Assembly (NCBI RefSeq): GCF_030128875.1 | Contig: NZ_CP124620.1 | Span: 744,001 to 808,000, forward strand | Origin: Stenotrophomonas sp. BIO128-Bstrain | GTDB lineage: Bacteria; Pseudomonadota; Gammaproteobacteria; Xanthomonadales; Xanthomonadaceae | Length of the DNA stretch: 64,000 nt | Reading direction: 5' to 3' | Shown here: piece after piece, positions 9,389 to 16,734 of the stretch | How the letters are laid out: the number at the start of each line of letters is the position of its first letter | Numbering within the stretch: the first letter of the stretch is position 1 | The notes under the pieces: model-generated | The model's input: the letters and a program-made list of their open reading frames with translations, nothing else | Database searches by the model: none | What the model was told of the DNA's origin: nothing | Program-made: the position numbers and the translations under genes

Positions 9389-10492
9389 CTACTTTGACCG
9401 AGAACGCAGTGGCTCGGCCAGAGTTTCAATGCGCCCTGCGTCGGCTGCCAGATGCTCGGGCGACAGGTGGGCGTACCGCAGCACGGACTGATAGGACCGC
9501 CAGCCGCCCAGCTCCATGAGGCTGCGCAGGCTGGTGCCGGCCATGACGTGCCAGCTCGCCCACGTGTGCCTCAGGTCGTGCCAGGCCAGCGGTTCGACCC
9601 TGGCCCGCCGCTGTGCGGCGTACCACCCGGTGTTGCTTGCCCGGACGTACGGCTGGCTGTCCTTCTCCGATCCACTCGGGAACACCCACGGGTTCCCTGC
9701 CACCCTCTTCGCGCGCTGCTCCAGCAGGATGTCCATCGCGTTTCTGTTGAGCGGTGCGCCGATGGCCTTCTTCGCCTTCGCCTGCCTCCCCTTGATCCAC
9801 GCCACACGCCGGTCCAGGTCTACCTGGTCCCACATCAGCCGCAGCACGTTCTGCTCACGCCAGCCTGTGGCCAGGGCGAAGAGAAATGGCGGCCGCAGGT
9901 GCGGCGCCAGCTCGTCGTGAAGGCGAACGGCCTCGTTCTGCGTCAGCCAGCGGTAGTCATCACCGCCGTCCGCCTCCTTGATCTGAATGGAAGGGGACGA
10001 ATCGGTCCAGCCGCGGCGTTGGGCATCCTTCAAGATGGACCGGATCAAGGCCATCATCCGGTCCACGGTCGCCTGCGAGGTGGGCTCATCGGTGAACGTG
10101 CTCCCGTCTTTCTTCCGCCTCTTGTTCTTCGGCTCGGCCTTGCGCTGGCTGGATACCATGGCCAGCACGTCGGAATTGATCTCGTCGAGATGCAGGTGCC
10201 CCAGGTAGGGGGACAGCCATTTCAGGTTGTGCTGGTCCTTCTTGATGCTGCGCTTGCCCTTGTGGTCTTCGAACCACGCCACGACCGCCTCGGTCCAGAG
10301 GCGGCGCGGCTTCTCGCCCAGGCGTGCTACGCGGTACTGCTCCGTGTGGATTTTCGACGCCCACTCGGTAGCGAGCTCACGGTCGACAGTCCCAGAGCTT
10401 CTAAATACTTCACGTCCGTTGGGCGCGGTGAAGCGGATCCAGAGGATGCCTTTCTTGCCGCGCGGTTCAAGTCTGTAGGGATGGCGGGCCAT
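9389..10492 (-). CDS. int: Tyrosine recombinase, prophage integrase
   Basis: 367 residues from ATG 10492 (the frame runs on upstream without support). Catalytic residues are visible: Arg212 in ATGWREQNVLRLMW, His305/Arg308 in WHDLRHTWASW, Trp331 in MELGGWRSYQ and the nucleophile Tyr340 in VLRYAHLSPEHL. The N-terminal region (residues about 60-165) is the SAM-like core-binding domain. It recombines attP with the tRNA-Phe site. The first 166 bp overlap the 3' part of the excisionase-like gene. Confidence 0.96.
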   Translation of the reverse strand: MARHPYRLEPRGKKGILWIRFTAPNGREVFRSSGTVDRELATEWASKIHTEQYRVARLGEKPRRLWTEAVVAWFEDHKGKRSIKKDQHNLKWLSPYLGHLHLDEINSDVLAMVSSQRKAEPKNKRRKKDGSTFTDEPTSQATVDRMMALIRSILKDAQRRGWTDSSPSIQIKEADGGDDYRWLTQNEAVRLHDELAPHLRPPFLFALATGWREQNVLRLMWDQVDLDRRVAWIKGRQAKAKKAIGAPLNRNAMDILLEQRAKRVAGNPWVFPSGSEKDSQPYVRASNTGWYAAQRRARVEPLAWHDLRHTWASWHVMAGTSLRSLMELGGWRSYQSVLRYAHLSPEHLAADAGRIETLAEPLRSRSK

Positions 10493-10686
10493 TCGGGTTG
10501 CTTCGTTTCCGTGAGATATGCGTCGAGTGCTGCGCGGAGAAAGCGCCAATTGCCGCCGACCTTGCGGCCGGGCGGGCCTTTCCGCTTGCGCATCCAGTTG
10601 CGCAGGGTGACCGGGTGGTACTGCAGGTATGCGGCGGCCGTCTCCAAGTCCATCACGTCCGGCCAAAGAACCTCAGCGGCGCCCAT
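10327..10686 (-). CDS. xis: Excisionase-like HTH protein
   Basis: 119 residues from ATG 10686, which has a near-perfect AGGAGG 6 nt upstream. Residues about 12-60 (MDLETAAAYLQYHPVTLRNWMRKRKGPPGRKVGGNWRFLRAALDAYL) are the winged-helix 'excisionase family' (HTH_17) DNA-binding domain. The last 55 or so residues are Ser/Arg-rich and are encoded inside the int start region, an unusually long overlap. Located directly upstream of int, it probably controls excision or int expression. Confidence 0.8.
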   Translation of the reverse strand: MGAAEVLWPDVMDLETAAAYLQYHPVTLRNWMRKRKGPPGRKVGGNWRFLRAALDAYLTETKQPEWPAIPTDLNRAARKASSGSASPRPTDVKYLEALGLSTVSSLPSGRRKSTRSSTA

Positions 10687-10984
10687 GGGCCCTCCTTTGT
10701 GCGGCGGCTGACCCGTCATCGCGGAGGGGCATCAGCAGCTGCACCACGTTGTCGGCTTCCGCCGGGGCCTCGCTCTTGCGCGCGGCGCGCGGCGGCCGGT
10801 TGACCCTCCTCCATTCCGCGATCGCGGTATCCGCGTCAGCGTGCTTCCGGGTCGCCCGGCACCGGCACTCAACGAAGTGGCCGCCGCCGGCGGCGATGCT
10901 GCGCAGGTCGTGGATGTGGCGCGCGCTGTGACCGGCGGCGCAGGCCGGCAGCGGCTCGGGGTGGCTGATGTGTCGCTGGGTCAT
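10673..10984 (-). CDS. Small zinc-ribbon-like phage protein
   Basis: 103 residues from ATG 10984, with GGAG 8 nt upstream. CAAGHS near residue 15, then GGHFVECRCRATRKHADADTAIAEWRRVNR, recalls the Lar/zinc-ribbon phage proteins (CxxCG, VxCxxC, TxxEAIxxWNRR), although Cys-pair spacing is imperfect. Lar proteins modulate type I restriction; assigning that role here is speculative. It overlaps the xis start by 14 bp. Confidence 0.6.
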   Translation of the reverse strand: MTQRHISHPEPLPACAAGHSARHIHDLRSIAAGGGHFVECRCRATRKHADADTAIAEWRRVNRPPRAARKSEAPAEADNVVQLLMPLRDDGSAAAQRRAHGRR

Positions 10985-11235
10985 GGGGATATCTCCAGAA
11001 CTTCTGTCTTATCGGCCGCCGCAGCAGGGGCGTGGTCAGGGAGGGGAAGAAGCGGGACGAGCCAGGTCTTGTGCGCGTACCAGTGGGTTCCCGGTGGGTG
11101 GGGGCATGGGTAGGTATCGAACTCGACGCCGTAGTCCCCCGTCTCATCGATGGGTTCAACGATCGTCCCGCAGGCTCCTACGGGGGGCATGAATCCATCC
11201 GTTCCAACGAGGCAGACGGGAGTGCCGATCTTCAT
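10981..11235 (-). CDS. Small phage protein of unknown function
   Basis: 84 residues from ATG 11235. The region MKIGTPVCLVGTDGFMPPVGACGTIVEPIDETGDYGVEFDTYPC has the look of a small SH3-like beta barrel with a central GVEFD strand. It is coupled by ATGA overlaps to both neighbours in the leftward early operon. No family recognised. Confidence 0.65.
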   Translation of the reverse strand: MKIGTPVCLVGTDGFMPPVGACGTIVEPIDETGDYGVEFDTYPCPHPPGTHWYAHKTWLVPLLPLPDHAPAAAADKTEVLEISP

Positions 11236-11417
11236 GCGAACAGCTCCGGTTGGATGGGGAGCGCCGGCGGCGCCGGGCGGGGAAGGGAGGCAGCGCGGCG
11301 GCGGGCGGACTGGGCCATGCGGAACATGCACCAGAAGCCGTTGCCCGCCAGCCGCCGGGCGCGCGCTTCGCCGATCAGCACGCGCGCTGTGTGCTTGGCC
11401 TGGGTGGTCAAATCCAT
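11232..11417 (-). CDS. Small basic phage protein
   Basis: 61 residues, arginine- and alanine-rich (RVLIGEARARRLAGNGFWCMFRMAQSARRRAASL). ATG 11417 is preceded by GGAGG, and the stop overlaps the next gene (ATGA). It follows the methyltransferase stop directly. Function unknown. Confidence 0.6.
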   Translation of the reverse strand: MDLTTQAKHTARVLIGEARARRLAGNGFWCMFRMAQSARRRAASLPRPAPPALPIQPELFA

Positions 11418-13447
11418 CAGGCGGCCTCCGCCAGCGGCATCGCCACCGGGTCCAGGTTGGCCTCGGCCAGGGCGCGCAGCGGCGGAGGGCTGACGCTGTT
11501 ACCGACCATGCGCACGGCGGCGCTGGTGGTCAGCGGGGTGCCGTTGGCGGTGCGATCGATGATGTAGCCCGCTGGGAAGCCCTGCGCGCGGTACAGCTCG
11601 TGCGGTTTGAGCATGCGCAGGCCGATATCGACGATGACGTAGGGCGTGCCCTTGATCACCACCGTGACCAGCGCCAGCCGGTCCTTCGTGGTGATGGTGT
11701 CGGCGGGGTCGGTCAGGCTCGGCACGTTGGCGCCGGTGCCGTAGTACTTCACCAGGAACGCGGCAACACGCAGCGCGCCTTCCTGATGCTCCGGCGACAG
11801 CTGGGCCAGGTCTGCGGTTACCAGCTGCTGCTGGCTGCCGGTGGCGGTGATCGTGCTGACCGGGGCGCGCGCATCGCGCCCGCCGCCCTCGTAGAAGCCG
11901 CCGTTGGCCTGCTCCAGGAATGCAGTGGCCAGCGCGTGGTGCTCACCCTGCGCTGCAATGGTCGACAGCGGCTCTTGCGGGTCAGCGCCGGCCATGTTGT
12001 TCCGCAGGGTGACCAGCGTGGCGGCAGACAGACCGAGCGCATGCGCAGCGCCGGCCGGGCGTGCGGCGCCTGCACCAGAGGTGATCGTCGGCACTGGCTC
12101 GGTGGCATGCGTGCCAATGCTGTCGCCTCGGAATTTCACCAGGTGCGGGGCGGCGATCGCGTGCTTCACGCCGCCGGCGACCACCGTGCCGAGCGGTTGC
12201 TGCAGGTCAAGCGCACGCGGTGCCTGGCCCTCCCGTTCGCCGTAGCCGGTCTGCACCAGCACCGGCGCCACAAGGGCGGTGTCAGCCTTCGCCGTCATCG
12301 TGTACAGCGGGTCAGCGCCAGAGCGCGGCTCGGACTGGCCCGCGCGCCCGCCGACGCCCGCGAGGATCGGCGTCACCACCGAGAAGTGGCCACCCTTCAC
12401 CCCGGCGCAAACGGTGCGGAGCGGCTCGTCGCCCGCCATCGTGCGCTGGTTGCTGGCGTTGGCGTGCTCGGCAATGAAGGCTGCGGCAGATGCGCTGTTG
12501 TCCGCGCAGCTCGCCGGAACCGGCACCACGAAGGGATCAGCGGCCTGCAGTACGTGCCGCATCACGCCCTTGGCGACGCGGCGCATGGTGGCGTCCGCGA
12601 GGTCACGTTTCCGCCCGAAGATGGACGGGCAGGGGATGCTGAAGTCCAGGCAGTCGGCGGCGGATACGCGCGGCTTCTGGCCCGGCGCGTTGCCGTGGCT
12701 TGCCGCCGGCCACACGATCGGCTCGCCGTCGCGGCGGCCGAGCAGGAACAGGCGTTCCCGGCTGGTGCCGGCGCCGTAGTCGCTCGCGACCAGCTTTCTC
12801 CATTCGACCACGTAGCCCAGCGCACGCAGCGCGGCGATGAACTGCCGCCAGGTGCGACCGGAGCGTTTCTTGTCCGGCACCAGCTGCTGATGCTCTACCG
12901 GCACGCGCTCGCCGGGCGCTGCAACGGTGCCGTCCATCTTCAGCACGCGGCCGGTGGACTTGCAGCGCTTAGCGATCAGCGGACCCCATTGAAGAATCTG
13001 CCACACGTTCTCCATGGAGAAGATGCGCGGGGCGGTGTTGGTGCCGTTGACCAAGTCAGCGCGCAGCAGCATGCCGATCCACTTAATCACAACCCAGGAC
13101 AGCGCACGGGTCTTCCGGCTGCGCGGCTGGCCGCCCTTAGCCTGGCTGAAGTGCGTGCAGTCCGGGGAGGCATGGAACCACCCGATCGCGCGGCCGGCCA
13201 CGTCTACGCGCGGGTCCGCATGCCAGATGTCCTCGCGGTGGTGGCTGGTGAGCGGGTGGTTCGCCGCGTGCATGCCGATCGCCAGCGCGTCGTGGTTGTA
13301 GGCGAGCGCCGGGTCTTGGCCCAGCGCCTGCTTCAGCGCCTCGCTGGCGCCGCCGCCGCCGGCGAACAGATCAACCACGATCTCACCGGCGCGCAGGCGC
13401 GAGCGCTGCGGCAGCGGGAAGTTGAACGAGCGGGAGCCATCAGCCAT
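11417..13447 (-). CDS. C5-cytosine DNA methyltransferase with repeats
   Basis: 676 residues from ATG 13447 (GAGG 7 nt upstream); the longer frame overlaps the ASCH gene and is not coding. Motif I is VVDLFAGGGGAS (24-35). Motif IV is ASPDCTHFS with catalytic Cys97, where SPDC replaces the usual PCQ. Motif VI is SMENV (145-147), motif VIII TSRERLFLLG, and motifs IX/X LKPHELYRAQGFPAGYI and VRMVGNSVSPP. Between VIII and IX, about residues 335-600, lie about seven degenerate repeats of the form PLxTI-x-A-x-G-x-HALVxPxL, in the target-recognition position. Probably modifies phage or host DNA to evade restriction. Confidence 0.92.
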   Translation of the reverse strand: MADGSRSFNFPLPQRSRLRAGEIVVDLFAGGGGASEALKQALGQDPALAYNHDALAIGMHAANHPLTSHHREDIWHADPRVDVAGRAIGWFHASPDCTHFSQAKGGQPRSRKTRALSWVVIKWIGMLLRADLVNGTNTAPRIFSMENVWQILQWGPLIAKRCKSTGRVLKMDGTVAAPGERVPVEHQQLVPDKKRSGRTWRQFIAALRALGYVVEWRKLVASDYGAGTSRERLFLLGRRDGEPIVWPAASHGNAPGQKPRVSAADCLDFSIPCPSIFGRKRDLADATMRRVAKGVMRHVLQAADPFVVPVPASCADNSASAAAFIAEHANASNQRTMAGDEPLRTVCAGVKGGHFSVVTPILAGVGGRAGQSEPRSGADPLYTMTAKADTALVAPVLVQTGYGEREGQAPRALDLQQPLGTVVAGGVKHAIAAPHLVKFRGDSIGTHATEPVPTITSGAGAARPAGAAHALGLSAATLVTLRNNMAGADPQEPLSTIAAQGEHHALATAFLEQANGGFYEGGGRDARAPVSTITATGSQQQLVTADLAQLSPEHQEGALRVAAFLVKYYGTGANVPSLTDPADTITTKDRLALVTVVIKGTPYVIVDIGLRMLKPHELYRAQGFPAGYIIDRTANGTPLTTSAAVRMVGNSVSPPPLRALAEANLDPVAMPLAEAA

Positions 13448-14087
13448 TGGAAACCTCGTTGATCTTGTTGAATTCGATGACCCACACCCAGGGGTTTGCT
13501 TCCCACGCGGTCTCGCCGTAGACCTGAGCCCACAGCTGGTGGAAGGCCCACTCGGGGTGGTCGCAAGGTCCTGGGAGCCAGCTGCCGCTCTCGGACTGGG
13601 AGAGGCCTTCCGCCACGGCGTCCACTTCGCTGATCGCCTGCAGCCGCTCCACGCGGACGGCGATGATCTCCAGTACCAGGCGGCAGGCCTCGCGCGGCAT
13701 GTGGATGCTGGGCCGCCACTTGATCCCGTAGTCCTTTCGGGCGTAATCGCCAGGCGAGCCCGGCAGCGTGTCCGCGGAATAGGCATAGCGCTGGATTGGG
13801 CCATCGATATTGGGTCGATGCTCGATACCGGTGCCGCGCAGGTCGGTGAAGCTCTCCCGCACCCACAGCCGGTCGCCGGGCTGGCCGAAGGGGCAGCGAA
13901 TATGGCGCGTGATGAGGGAGGGATTGGAGCACCAGCCGAACTCGCCAGTGGGCTGATTATCTGCGCCGATGAAGCGCACAACATCCACTGCACCATCGGG
14001 CTTCACCGCACGGCGGGTCTGGGTCTTCTGGCCGGCCAGGATGGCGCGCACCATGGCGCCGTTGAAGAGAATGGGGCGCTCGCGCAT
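13440..14087 (-). CDS. ASCH-like phage protein
   Basis: 215 residues. The start MRERPILFNGAMVRAILAGQKTQTRRAVKP and the later PGDRLWVRESFTD and IHMPREACRLVLEIIAVRVERLQAISEVDAVAEGL are characteristic of the ASCH-containing phage family sometimes annotated as 'morphogenetic protein'. ASCH domains are PUA-like and thought to bind RNA or modified nucleotides. It overlaps the methyltransferase start by 8 bp, so the two are translated together. Confidence 0.8.
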   Translation of the reverse strand: MRERPILFNGAMVRAILAGQKTQTRRAVKPDGAVDVVRFIGADNQPTGEFGWCSNPSLITRHIRCPFGQPGDRLWVRESFTDLRGTGIEHRPNIDGPIQRYAYSADTLPGSPGDYARKDYGIKWRPSIHMPREACRLVLEIIAVRVERLQAISEVDAVAEGLSQSESGSWLPGPCDHPEWAFHQLWAQVYGETAWEANPWVWVIEFNKINEVSNG

Positions 14088-14350
14088 TACACGTCCTCCC
14101 GCAGCCTGGTGCGCAGCTCACGCGGCGGCTTGACGGTGGCCAAGGTGACGGGCATCAAGTAGCGCAGCTCCCATGTGGGATGGAACTGGCAGGTGTGCTT
14201 GGCGGTGTCGAGTTGGATGTTGAGTCGGCCGCCGCTGGCGGATCGGATAGTTCCCGTCTCGACCTTGCCGTCGCCTGTGTACTCCACACGCATGCCGCGC
14301 TGCGCTGGCACGCCGTAGTTCTTCCGGACCCAAGCCATTGCGCCGCTCAC
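14087..14350 (-). CDS. Small phage protein, beta-rich
   Basis: 87 residues from GTG 14350 overlapping the upstream stop (GTGA); ATG 14338 is an alternative. MRVEYTGDGKVETGTIRSASGGRLNIQLD suggests a small barrel. It occurs in the leftward operon between the ASCH gene and a 360-residue protein. No function assigned. Confidence 0.6.
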   Translation of the reverse strand: MSGAMAWVRKNYGVPAQRGMRVEYTGDGKVETGTIRSASGGRLNIQLDTAKHTCQFHPTWELRYLMPVTLATVKPPRELRTRLREDV

Positions 14351-15429
14351 GACGACACCCCCGGCGCTGCATCGCGCTGCCCGTCGCGCAGGGCCCGGAA
14401 CTCAGCGATCACCTCCGTCGCGATGCGTTCGGTGTAGGCGCGCTCTGCCTTCGTCATCCGGGTTTGGCGACCGGAGATCATGTTTCCGGCCACGTAGTCG
14501 GCATCGCACTGGGCGACGAACTCCATCACCGTGCGGTTGCCCATTGCGCCCCAGAAGGCTTGCCAGGCGTTGCCGTAGCAGGTGACGACGATGCGGCCCC
14601 GGCCGGCGGCCTGGTCCTGGACGAAAACGCTGATGGGATCGAGGTTGTTTCGTGCAGGGATGCGTATCTCGCGGACCTGCCCCAGGCCGATGCCCTGCGC
14701 GGGCGGGGCGGCGTAGAGCGGCACGATTTCGTATTCGTTGGCGTGGCGGCGGTAGTACGGCATGTCCTTCAGCCTGACCAGACCGAAGTCGCCCTCAGCC
14801 CTAATGCGAACCATGAACGCCACCGGCACCTGCGCCCCCGGCTGGCGGGCGGCGAGGTGTGGCAATGCCTCAGCAAGGAGAAGCGCGGCCCGCTCTCGGG
14901 CATCCTCCATAGTGGCGGAGCTTTCAGCGCAATACAGACATTCGGCTATGGCATTGACTGCCGCCTCCTGATCACGCGGCTGGCGGGCGGCGAGGGCATA
15001 GAGCGGCGAACCTTCCGGCAGGTTTACGCACATGTGTGCTTTGGAGCTGTCACGGCTCACATGGCCGACCACCTGAGCCGCCGACTGTTGGTGAGCAAGG
15101 GCAGTCCTGACCGTTTCGTATGCGAGCCTTGTTTCGCTACCTTGCATGGCGCGCCCCGTCACAACGCGCAGGACCTCCAGTGCATGTGCCAGTGCATCCC
15201 CCTTCACCTCGCCAACCTGCTGCTTGCCAGTTGCGGCGAGGGTCGGCGGTTTCTCAATCAGGACGTGCCGGACGGCGCCGAGAAGGTTTGAATGGTGAAA
15301 GCTGTCGATGGCTTCACGCAGACGCGCAGTGAATTCGCCGGGGGATTCAACGAACGGCCACACCCCCTGCTGCTCGGCCAGCTCTGCGGATTGGGCAACG
15401 GAAGGTGCCCTGTAGTTTTCAGCTGCCAT
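14347..15429 (-). CDS. Phage protein, Ea22/DUF551-like modular
   Basis: 360 residues. It is assembled from segments typical of accessory proteins in lambdoid left operons: a helical N-terminus, a MVRIRAEGDFGLVRLKDMPYYRRH...EYEIVPLYAAPPAQ segment, and a C-terminal RIVVTCYGNAWQAFWGAMGNRTVMEFVAQCDADYVAGNMI module that also occurs in enterobacterial prophages. Function unknown; such genes are usually dispensable. Confidence 0.7.
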   Translation of the reverse strand: MAAENYRAPSVAQSAELAEQQGVWPFVESPGEFTARLREAIDSFHHSNLLGAVRHVLIEKPPTLAATGKQQVGEVKGDALAHALEVLRVVTGRAMQGSETRLAYETVRTALAHQQSAAQVVGHVSRDSSKAHMCVNLPEGSPLYALAARQPRDQEAAVNAIAECLYCAESSATMEDARERAALLLAEALPHLAARQPGAQVPVAFMVRIRAEGDFGLVRLKDMPYYRRHANEYEIVPLYAAPPAQGIGLGQVREIRIPARNNLDPISVFVQDQAAGRGRIVVTCYGNAWQAFWGAMGNRTVMEFVAQCDADYVAGNMISGRQTRMTKAERAYTERIATEVIAEFRALRDGQRDAAPGVSS

Positions 15430-15431
15430 GA

Positions 15432-16340
15432 TCAGCCCTCGACCTTGCTGACACGGAATGCATCGGCCAGCGCGTCGAACAACAACCCCAGCTCGCCCCT
15501 CTGCAGTGCGAAGCGGGCGTCCAGCTCCGCGCGGCGTCCATCGGCATCGGCGTGATCCAGCTGATCCAGTGCGCCATCCAGGAACTTGAGCTTCCGCACG
15601 GTCAGGTCATCGGCCAGGACGAAGGACAGGTTGTCCTGCAGCACCAAGGCGAGCTTGGTGACCTGCTTGCCTGCGTCCAGATGGCGATCGATCTCATCGC
15701 AGCGCAGTTCCTGGTGCTGGCACTTGACCACTGCGCCGCCCTCGGCCGGGTCCTTCATCTCGCACTCTTCGCCCAAGCTGAGGCCAGCCGGCAGCGCTTC
15801 ACCCGCAATCCAGCCGGTCAGCACGGAGCGCGGCGCGACTTCTGCGTTCAGCGGCAGGGCCGGGAAGCTGCCCAGCAGGGCGCGTAGGTCAGACATCACG
15901 TTCTCGCCGGTCCGGCGGCTGCTGGTATCCACGAAGGCGACGCCGCGCTCGCTGTCCAGGAGCACATCGGTCCGACCGGTCTTCACGAAGGCCTGGGGCA
16001 TGAGCTCGTGCAGAAGGTCGTCTTTGATGCGCTTGCGCTCACGGCTTCCCGGCTTGCGCCCTTCGCTCGCCTCGATGTGCTCGATCTTCTCGGCCAGCTT
16101 GTTGTTGACGACGGCGGCGGGCAGCATCTTGTCCTCGCTGCCGACGGTCAGCCACAGCCACCCGCCGATGCGATGAGACAGCGCTTCTTTCTCCTCGCGG
16201 CCGAAGGGTGAGATGAAGCCGCGAGAGCACATCTCCAGCGGGCCAACGGGCTTGAGCTGGACCTGCGGAAGTAGGGTCTCCACCTCGTCCAGGTCAGTGG
16301 CCGGCGGAAAGCGGAACATGATCAGGTTTCGGAAAAACAT
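15432..16340 (-). CDS. rdgC: Recombination-associated protein RdgC
   Basis: 302 residues, the normal length. The start MFFRNLIMFRF, then PVGPLEMCSRGFISPFGR, PAAVVNNKLAEKIEHIEASEGRKPGSRERKRIKDDLLHELMPQAF and VFVDTSSR-like sequence identify RdgC, a ring-shaped DNA-binding protein that limits RecA filament formation. Phage copies accompany RecT/exonuclease recombination modules, as here. Confidence 0.95.
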   Translation of the reverse strand: MFFRNLIMFRFPPATDLDEVETLLPQVQLKPVGPLEMCSRGFISPFGREEKEALSHRIGGWLWLTVGSEDKMLPAAVVNNKLAEKIEHIEASEGRKPGSRERKRIKDDLLHELMPQAFVKTGRTDVLLDSERGVAFVDTSSRRTGENVMSDLRALLGSFPALPLNAEVAPRSVLTGWIAGEALPAGLSLGEECEMKDPAEGGAVVKCQHQELRCDEIDRHLDAGKQVTKLALVLQDNLSFVLADDLTVRKLKFLDGALDQLDHADADGRRAELDARFALQRGELGLLFDALADAFRVSKVEG

Positions 16341-16365
16341 GGGCGGTCCTTGAGCTGGCGGCCGA

Positions 16366-16641
16366 TCAGGCGGCGGAGGTGGTTTCGGCGATGGCCTTGA
16401 ACGGGTACTTCTGCGGGCACGCCTTGATGTTCTTGCCGAAGTAGCTGCCGACCGAGTCGGCGGCCTTGAAGGCGGCGAAGTCGGCGGCGTCGAAGTTGGC
16501 GTAGTGGTAGAGCGAGCCGGGCCCGCGCTTGTCGCCTGAGCCGCGGTAGAAGCGGACCGCCAGGGTGTTGGTGGCCGGGTCGTGCCCGATGCTGTGGATC
16601 TGGGAGGACTCGACGTCCCGCATATCGATGCGCATTGCCAT
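16366..16641 (-). CDS. KTSC domain protein
   Basis: 91 residues. DMRDVESSQIHSIGHDPATNTLAVRFYRG, then SLYHYANF, then SVGSYFGKNIKACPQKYPFKAI match the KTSC domain, a small module of unknown activity found in phage recombination operons and fused to nucleases and other enzymes. It lies between the exonuclease and RdgC on the same transcript. Confidence 0.85.
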   Translation of the reverse strand: MAMRIDMRDVESSQIHSIGHDPATNTLAVRFYRGSGDKRGPGSLYHYANFDAADFAAFKAADSVGSYFGKNIKACPQKYPFKAIAETTSAA

Positions 16642-16694
16642 GGGTAGCTCCGAAGGTTGGAATGAGGTCCGGCTTTGCCCGGCCGGCGCGGGTT

Positions 16695-16726
16695 CCTGTC
16701 GCCCTACAGGGGAGGCGGGCGACAGG
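16695..16726. repeat. Intercistronic hairpin
   Basis: CCTGTCGCCC pairs with GGGCGACAGG across a 12-nt loop, between the exonuclease stop and the KTSC start. There is no T-run, so it is more likely an mRNA stability or processing element than a terminator. Confidence 0.5.
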
Positions 16727-16734
16727 CAGGGGAC

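Noticed and set aside
11150..13462. 770-codon plus-strand ORF opposite the methyltransferase
   Set aside because: Antisense shadow of a gene with all C5-methyltransferase motifs.
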